Shown here: one piece after another, positions 6,789 through 10,764 of the stretch
How the letters are laid out: the number at the start of each line of letters is the position of its first letter
Numbering within the stretch: the first letter of the stretch is position 1
Origin: an uncultured Gemmatimonadota bacterium
Lineage (GTDB): Bacteria; Gemmatimonadota; Gemmatimonadetes; Longimicrobiales; Gaopeijiaceae
Direction of reading: 5' to 3'
Length of the DNA stretch: 10,764 nucleotides
Assembly: GCA_938030915.1 (NCBI GenBank)
Contig: CALHIO010000130.1
Span: 1-10,764, forward strand
Program-made: the position numbers and the translations under genes
The notes under the pieces: model-generated
Seen by the model: only the letters and a program-made list of their open reading frames with translations
Databases searched by the model: none
Told to the model about the DNA's origin: nothing

Positions 6789-7882
6789 GCCTCCTGCGCC
6801 TCCATCCGCTCTTCCTGTTCCGCCAGACGAAGTGCTGCGGTCAGCTCATCGAGTTCGCCGTCGAGAACCTCGCCGAGGCGGTAGAGCGTGAGCCCAATAC
6901 GGTGATCCGTGACCCGGTTCTGCGGAAAGTTGTACGTCCGGATCTTGGCGGAGCGGTCTCCCGTTCCGACCTGAGTCTTCCGCTCCCGGGCCCGCTCGGC
7001 TTCCGACTCGGCGATCTTGAGGTCGAGGAGTCGACTGCGAAGCACCTTGAGCGCCTTCGCCTTGTTCTTGTGCTGAGACTTCTCGTCCTGGCACGAGACG
7101 ACCAGACCGGTGGGGATGTGGGTGATCCGGATCGCGGAGTCCGTGGTGTTCACCGACTGCCCTCCCGGTCCCGATGAGCGAAAGGTATCGATGCGCAGCT
7201 CATTCGGGTCGATGGCGACATCGACCTCTTCGGCCTCGGGCAGCACGGCGACGGTCGCAGCCGAGGTGTGGATGCGCCCCTGACTCTCGGTGGCGGGCAC
7301 ACGCTGAACCCGGTGCACCCCAGACTCCCAGCGCAGGCGACCGTACACCCCTTTGCCGCGAACCGTGAAGACGGCTTCCTTGATCGCCCCGGGAATGCCT
7401 TCGGACAGATCGATCAGCTCGATCGACCACCCGGAACGCTCCGCGTACAGGCGGTACATCCGCATGAGATCGGACGCGAACAGACCCGCCTCGTCTCCAC
7501 CGGTCCCCGCCCGGATCTCGACCACCGCGGGTCGGTCGCCGAGCGGATCCGGCGGGATCAGGAGCTCCTTCACCTCTTGAGAGAGCGCCTCGATCCGCTC
7601 CTGGAGCACCGCGGCTTCCTCTTCGGCGAGCGCAATCATCTCCGGGTCGTCCGACGCCTCGATCAACTCGATGGCGCCCGCACACTCCTCGAGGGCGCCA
7701 CGCAGCTCACCCCCGGCACGGACGATCGGGTCGAGCCAGGAACGCTCCTGACCGAGTTCACGGAGTTTGTCGGGATTCGACAGGACCTCCGGGCTGGCGA
7801 GCGCCTCCTCGACCCCCTCGAATCGACGCTCCGCCTCGGAAAGGCGATCGTCCAGCCGCGGGTCGAGGGTGGGGACCTTCAT
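6785..7882 (-). CDS. prfA: Peptide chain release factor 1
   Basis: Recognises UAA and UAG in the ribosomal A site and triggers peptide release. The 365 residues from ATG 7882 fit the usual length of about 360. Features: an N-terminal coiled helical domain (about 1-105); VEIRAGTGGDEA (121-132); the stop-codon-reading PAT tripeptide at 196-198 within RVPATESQGRIHTSA, diagnostic of RF1 rather than RF2; and the catalytic GGQ at 240-242 in FRSSGPGGQSVN. QDEKSQHKNKAKA and the C-terminal NFPQNRVTDHRIG stretch follow. Gln242 is the expected PrmC target. A GTG at 7903 would extend the frame by seven codons, but it lies inside the upstream terminator hairpin and the extension is unlike RF1, so ATG 7882 is preferred. 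I see no Shine-Dalgarno sequence before it; the preceding bases are pyrimidine-rich (CCCTTCTTTGC). Confidence 0.97.
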   Translation of the reverse strand: MKVPTLDPRLDDRLSEAERRFEGVEEALASPEVLSNPDKLRELGQERSWLDPIVRAGGELRGALEECAGAIELIEASDDPEMIALAEEEAAVLQERIEALSQEVKELLIPPDPLGDRPAVVEIRAGTGGDEAGLFASDLMRMYRLYAERSGWSIELIDLSEGIPGAIKEAVFTVRGKGVYGRLRWESGVHRVQRVPATESQGRIHTSAATVAVLPEAEEVDVAIDPNELRIDTFRSSGPGGQSVNTTDSAIRITHIPTGLVVSCQDEKSQHKNKAKALKVLRSRLLDLKIAESEAERARERKTQVGTGDRSAKIRTYNFPQNRVTDHRIGLTLYRLGEVLDGELDELTAALRLAEQEERMEAQEA

Positions 7883-7884
7883 GC

Positions 7885-7924
7885 AAAGAAGGGCCGGGCG
7901 CACGCGGGCGTGCGCTCACGGCCC
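7885..7924 (-). terminator. Intrinsic terminator after rpmE
   Basis: On the minus strand the stem GGGCCG, then GCGCACG, loop CCCG, CGTGCGC, then CGGCCC forms a 13-base-pair hairpin with one small asymmetric internal loop. It is followed directly by TTCTTT. The hairpin begins six bases after the rpmE TAA, as expected for a terminator, and its T-rich tail ends two bases before the prfA ATG. It may act as a full terminator or as an attenuator controlling read-through into prfA-prmC. The U tract is short and interrupted, so efficiency is uncertain. Confidence 0.82.
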
Positions 7925-7930
7925 GCCCTC

Positions 7931-8137
7931 TTACTGGGCGGCCTTCTCGTACTTCTTCTTGAACCGATCGACTCGTCCGGCCGTGTCCACGAGACGCTGC
8001 TTGCCCGTATAGAAGGGGTGGCACACGGAGCAGATCTCCACGTGAACCTCTTCCTGCGTCGCCATCGTCTCGAAGCGGTTCCCGCACGCGCAGACGACCG
8101 AAGCCGCCATATAGTCGGGATGAATCCCCTGCTTCAT
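7931..8137 (-). CDS. rpmE: 50S ribosomal protein L31, zinc-binding type
   Basis: Large-subunit protein of the ribosomal central protuberance. The 68 residues from ATG 8137 begin MKQGIHPDY, the family's standard N-terminus. They carry the four zinc ligands as CAC (Cys16, Cys18) and CSVC (Cys36, Cys39), followed by HPFYTGKQ and GRVDRFKKKY. This is the Cys-containing, zinc-dependent paralogue; a zinc-independent version might be encoded elsewhere. An ATG at 8170 in the same frame would add eleven residues, but ATG 8137 has GGAG six bases upstream and matches L31 proteins exactly. It lies 89 bases after the oxidoreductase-like gene, in a gap with the window's most AT-rich run, and ends just before a terminator hairpin, so it may be transcribed on its own. 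Confidence 0.97.
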   Translation of the reverse strand: MKQGIHPDYMAASVVCACGNRFETMATQEEVHVEICSVCHPFYTGKQRLVDTAGRVDRFKKKYEKAAQ

Positions 8138-8143
8138 ATCCTG

Positions 8144-8147
8144 CTCC
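8144..8147 (-). promoter_or_regulatory. Ribosome binding site deciding the rpmE start
   Basis: GGAG on the minus strand lies six bases before ATG 8137. Together with the L31 N-terminal motif it selects this start over ATG 8170. Confidence 0.7.
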
Positions 8148-8226
8148 AACAGTTCAGTCGGGTAGAGCATAAAAAGCTAAACGAGCGGCCCACGAGGGTC
8201 CAGTGAGCAGGTCCCGCCGACCCGCG

Positions 8227-9246
8227 CTATCCGTCGACTGCCACCTCGGTCCCGGATTCAGCCGAGAGGTATGCCGCTTCGATGATCTTCATCACGGTGA
8301 TCTGCTCACTGGGGATCTCGGACTCGGCGAGCCCGTTCAGGCTGCGGATCCACGCGTCGAGCTGGCGACGGTAGGCATTCGTGTAGAGGTTCTCACCGCC
8401 CTGGGGGCGCGGTTGTCGGGGCGTGACCTCCATCGGGCGTCCACCGAGCAGCTTGAAGACCTCAAGTGGCGGAATGCTCGCCGACCCTTCCGACCCCATG
8501 ACACGCAGGTAGTACCGGTCTTCGCTGGCAAAAAGTCGGTTGGAGACCTCGACCGAAATCACGATTCCGGTGCTGGTCTGAAGCATCAGCGTTCCCGAAT
8601 GCTCGACCGCATCTCCCTCGCCCGCGAGCGCGCAGCTGACACGGGTCACCTCGGGGAAGCCCAGCGACCAGAGGCAGAGATCGAGGGCGGAAATGCCGAG
8701 GTCGATCAGCACGCCGCCACCTGCGCTCTCACGATCCGACCGCCAGCTCGTCCGTTGCCCCGACAGCTGCCGCGTGAGCCAGCTCGCCCTCGCGGCAAAG
8801 ACCTGACCGAGCTCTCCTCCCTCCACGAAGCTGCGCAGCGCAGCGACCTCCGGCCGGAACCGGTGAGGCATACCCACGGTGAGTATGCGCCCGCTCTTCT
8901 TTGCGGCCTCGACGACCCGTTCCGCTCCTGCCGACGTCGAGGCGAGAGGCCGCTCGACAAGAAGGTTCCGCCCCGACTCCAGCGCGGTAACCGCCATCTC
9001 CGCGTGGAGATGGTTCGGCGTGCACAGCACCAGCGCGTCGACTTCATCGAAGCGAAGCAGGTCGTTCGCCTCCATCACCAGAGGGACATCGAAGCGGCGC
9101 GACAGCGTTTCGGCCTTGTGCACGTCCGCGTCCGCCAGCACGACGACGTCCACGTCCGGGCGCTCGGTCAGGATCGGGAGGTGGACGACCTGGCTGATCG
9201 CGCCCGCGCCGATGATGCCGACCCGGACCGGTGCCCTCTCACTCAT
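8227..9246 (-). CDS. Gfo/Idh/MocA-family protein with altered catalytic residues
   Basis: NAD(P)-dependent sugar or inositol oxidoreductase-like protein of 339 residues. The N-terminal Rossmann domain has VRVGIIGAGAISQ (7-19), an acidic residue after the second strand (Asp39, in VLADAD), and LCTPNHLHAEMA (74-85). The C-terminal alpha/beta domain starts near residue 125 and contains AGGGVLIDLG (175-184). In active members the EKP motif provides a lysine, and the D-x-x-x-H motif an aspartate and histidine. Here the first reads ERP (Arg99) and the second keeps Asp182 but has Ser186 for His. Cofactor binding looks intact, but classical dehydrogenase chemistry may be lost or changed. The start is ATG 9246 with GAGG seven bases upstream. 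It follows the beta-rich protein gene by 38 bases. The substrate cannot be inferred; ino1 nearby is suggestive but not evidence. Confidence 0.88.
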   Translation of the reverse strand: MSERAPVRVGIIGAGAISQVVHLPILTERPDVDVVVLADADVHKAETLSRRFDVPLVMEANDLLRFDEVDALVLCTPNHLHAEMAVTALESGRNLLVERPLASTSAGAERVVEAAKKSGRILTVGMPHRFRPEVAALRSFVEGGELGQVFAARASWLTRQLSGQRTSWRSDRESAGGGVLIDLGISALDLCLWSLGFPEVTRVSCALAGEGDAVEHSGTLMLQTSTGIVISVEVSNRLFASEDRYYLRVMGSEGSASIPPLEVFKLLGGRPMEVTPRQPRPQGGENLYTNAYRRQLDAWIRSLNGLAESEIPSEQITVMKIIEAAYLSAESGTEVAVDG

Positions 9247-9284
9247 GCGCTTGCCTCGAAATCATGGCGGCACACCGCCGCAGT

Positions 9285-9965
9285 CTAGTTGCTGCCACGC
9301 CCTTCACCCGGCGCGTTCGGACCCCACATGAACTGCCAGCCTGCACGCACCTGGAGATACTGCAGGTCCGGCATGACCTCGTACCTCCCGCTCGCATACA
9401 CGCGCATGTTCTCCGCGATGGGGTACTCCGTCCCCAAATGAAGGTTGAAGCCCGGCTCGACGGAGTCGAGAAGGTCTTCGACGAACGTTCCGTTGATGAC
9501 GTCACCGTCCCCGTCCATCACGTGGGCGGTCACACCCACCCCACCGAAGGTCAGGACGTCGAGCGGCAGCTCCCAGACGACCTGGGCGTCCAGTCCGAAT
9601 GCGATATCCGTGTATTCGATGGTCCCAAGGTCCAGCGACGGACGGACCCCACCATTCTGCTGCGCTACGAGGTCCTCGACACGGTTCTCGAATTCGACGA
9701 TCTCACTCGCGTTCAGTGGCGAACTCCAGTACATGATCGAAGGCACGACACGGAGGCCCGTGCCCGCGTACCCGAGGTCGAAGCGCAGCCCGTACGACTC
9801 GGTCTTCTCGACTCGATCCGGCCACAGGTAGCCGAATTCGAGAGCGAGGCCCCGAAACGACAGGTACTCGTAGTCGATGTCCGCGATGTCCTGAGCCGCG
9901 GCTCGGTTCGAGGCGACCGACATCATGGCGAGGGCGAGGGCGACGGCGCGAAGGGTCCGGCTCAT
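9285..9965 (-). CDS. Exported beta-strand-rich protein, possibly an outer-membrane barrel, unknown function
   Basis: 226-residue protein I cannot assign to a named family. Residues 1-24 form a clear signal peptide: basic MSRTLR, hydrophobic AVALALAMMSV, then AAA before QD, with likely signal peptidase I cleavage after Ala24. The mature part has repeated alternating polar/hydrophobic strands with aromatic edges (LALEFGYLW, YGLRFDLGYAG, LRVVPSIMYW, IAFGLDAQVVW, VYASGRYEVM, VRAGWQFMW), as in small 8-stranded outer-membrane barrels. An acidic linker (MDGDGDVINGTFVEDLLD) could be an external loop. It does not end in the usual terminal aromatic; about ten residues (GPNAPGEGRGSN) follow the last strand. 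The start is ATG 9965, in a four-base ATGA overlap with the rimO stop and with GGAG nine bases upstream. The frame stays open further into rimO, but that extension is an out-of-frame shadow. Confidence 0.8.
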   Translation of the reverse strand: MSRTLRAVALALAMMSVASNRAAAQDIADIDYEYLSFRGLALEFGYLWPDRVEKTESYGLRFDLGYAGTGLRVVPSIMYWSSPLNASEIVEFENRVEDLVAQQNGGVRPSLDLGTIEYTDIAFGLDAQVVWELPLDVLTFGGVGVTAHVMDGDGDVINGTFVEDLLDSVEPGFNLHLGTEYPIAENMRVYASGRYEVMPDLQYLQVRAGWQFMWGPNAPGEGRGSN

Positions 9966-10764
9966 CCCGGGTTCTCCGATTCGAGAGAAGGTCCGACGAT
10001 TTCGGCAACGAGGTCGTAGTCGAGCGCTTCGACGATGCGGGCCTGGACGAAGTCTCCGGGCCGCCAGTCTCCTCGCCCGATCAGGTGCGTGACGCCATCG
10101 ACGTCGACCGCCTGCCCGACGGTTCGCCCGACGGCCACGTGCTCGGGATCGTTCTCCAGCATCTGATCCACGAGTACGGTCATCTCCCGGCCCAGGCAGG
10201 CGGAGTTCCGTTCGAAGGAGATCGAGCGCTGGAGCTCCATGAGCTCCTCGAGACGATCGTCCATCACGTCCTGAGGCACATGCCCCGGCAGATCCGCGGC
10301 CCGCGTGCCCTCTTCGATGGAGTACGTGAAGGCTCCGACCCGCTCGAACTGCACATCCTCGAGGAGATCGAGCATCGCCCGGAAATCCTCGTCCGTTTCC
10401 CCGGGGAACCCCACGATGACCGTCGTTCGGAGGGTCAGGTCGGGGATCGCCTCGCGGAGCCACCCGACCCGCTCCACGATCGTCTCGCGACGTTCCGGCC
10501 GCCGCATGAGCGTGAGGATCCGATCACTTCCATGCTGGATCGGCATGTCCAGGTAGGGAAGAATGCGGTCTTCGGACGCGAGCAGCTCGACCAGCTCACG
10601 CGTGAGGCCCGACGGATACATGTAGAACAAGCGGAACCACGGCACGTCCGTCCCCGCGACCAGACTCCGGAGCAGATCCGGCAGAAGAGGAGCGGCGCGA
10701 TCGTGACGCCGGAGATCCCGGCCGTACCACGTCGTGTCCTGAGAAACGACGTTGATTTCCCGAA
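9962..10764 (-). CDS. rimO: Ribosomal protein S12 methylthiotransferase RimO (N-terminal part cut by window edge)
   Basis: Radical-SAM enzyme that adds a methylthio group to the beta-carbon of a conserved aspartate of ribosomal protein S12. About 266 C-terminal residues are present. The frame begins with REINVVSQDTTWYGRDL, where SQDTTWYGRDL is characteristic of RimO; the tRNA enzyme MiaB has a GQNVNSYG-type sequence there. Then come WFRLFYMYPSG, LPYLDMPIQHGSDRIL with LMRRP, VGFPGETDEDF and GAFTYSIEEGT, all in the radical-SAM domain. The last 65 or so residues form the TRAM domain that recognises S12 (GREMTVLVDQ to ARIVEALDYDLVAEIVG). The N-terminal UPF0004 domain and the CxxxCxxC cluster motif lie beyond the window, so intactness cannot be judged. 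The stop overlaps the next gene by four bases. Confidence 0.96.
   Translation of the reverse strand, partial: REINVVSQDTTWYGRDLRRHDRAAPLLPDLLRSLVAGTDVPWFRLFYMYPSGLTRELVELLASEDRILPYLDMPIQHGSDRILTLMRRPERRETIVERVGWLREAIPDLTLRTTVIVGFPGETDEDFRAMLDLLEDVQFERVGAFTYSIEEGTRAADLPGHVPQDVMDDRLEELMELQRSISFERNSACLGREMTVLVDQMLENDPEHVAVGRTVGQAVDVDGVTHLIGRGDWRPGDFVQARIVEALDYDLVAEIVGPSLESENPG

Noticed and set aside
7883..7903. GTG 7903 as the prfA start
   Set aside because: It lies within the terminator hairpin, and the seven added residues do not resemble an RF1 N-terminus.
8138..8226. Possible rpmE promoter in the AT-rich run (TATGCT at 8171-8166, minus strand)
   Set aside because: TATGCT matches only four of six -10 positions, and no -35 hexamer is found at a sensible spacing. 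A promoter here is plausible from context but not supported by sequence.
9266..9279. Small hairpin (GGCGG, TGTG, CCGCC) between the exported protein and the Gfo/Idh/MocA gene
   Set aside because: It has only a five-base stem with no U tract, too weak to call a terminator.
9966..10463. Upstream extension of the exported protein's open frame to 10463
   Set aside because: It overlaps rimO in another frame and is Arg/Gly-rich shadow sequence. The signal peptide starts exactly at ATG 9965.
1..10764. tRNA, rRNA, CRISPR arrays, insertion sequences, tandem repeats
   Set aside because: Read for on both strands; nothing recognisable was seen, and almost all of the sequence is accounted for by coding regions.

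Overview
The window is a GC-rich bacterial chromosome segment in which every supportable gene lies on the minus strand. Transcription therefore runs from high to low coordinates. Twelve protein genes are packed with short gaps or start/stop overlaps, and both ends of the window cut through a gene. There are no rRNA or tRNA genes, CRISPR arrays, insertion sequences or phage genes, and no gap exceeds about 135 bases. The content is almost entirely core housekeeping. A diderm is suggested by a signal-peptide-bearing, beta-strand-rich protein coupled to rimO and by a periplasmic-type S41 protease. High GC, frequent GTG starts, a myo-inositol-phosphate synthase and a YlbF-family gene outside a Bacillus-like context would fit Gemmatimonadota or a similar high-GC Gram-negative phylum. 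That assignment is inference from general impressions, not from a search.

Layout in transcription order. (1) 10764-9285: the C-terminal two thirds of rimO (ribosomal protein S12 methylthiotransferase), coupled by an ATGA overlap to a small exported beta-rich protein of unknown function. (2) 9246-8227: a Gfo/Idh/MocA-family protein in which two usual catalytic residues are changed. (3) 8137-7931: rpmE (zinc-type L31), followed by a strong intrinsic terminator hairpin at 7924-7885. (4) 7882-5446: prfA (RF1), prmC (the RF1/RF2 glutamine methyltransferase) and a YlbF-family gene, joined by GTGA and TGATG junctions. (5) 5395-3400: ino1 and tmk, adjacent with no gap. (6) 3335-1698: an S41 C-terminal processing-type peptidase. 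(7) 1565-1: a class 3 (Rhizobium ReAV-like) L-asparaginase joined by TGATG to obg/cgtA, which runs off the window.

Functionally, half the genes serve the ribosome or translation termination: RimO modifies S12, L31 is a 50S protein, RF1 terminates at UAA/UAG, PrmC methylates the RF1 GGQ glutamine, and Obg acts in 50S maturation. The others add dTMP phosphorylation, inositol phosphate synthesis, envelope proteolysis and asparagine breakdown.

I found no convincing new multi-gene system. The features most worth a second look are the terminator hairpin ending 8 bases before the prfA start, the altered active site of the Gfo/Idh/MocA protein, and a possible 24-codon leader ORF that ends on the asparaginase start codon.
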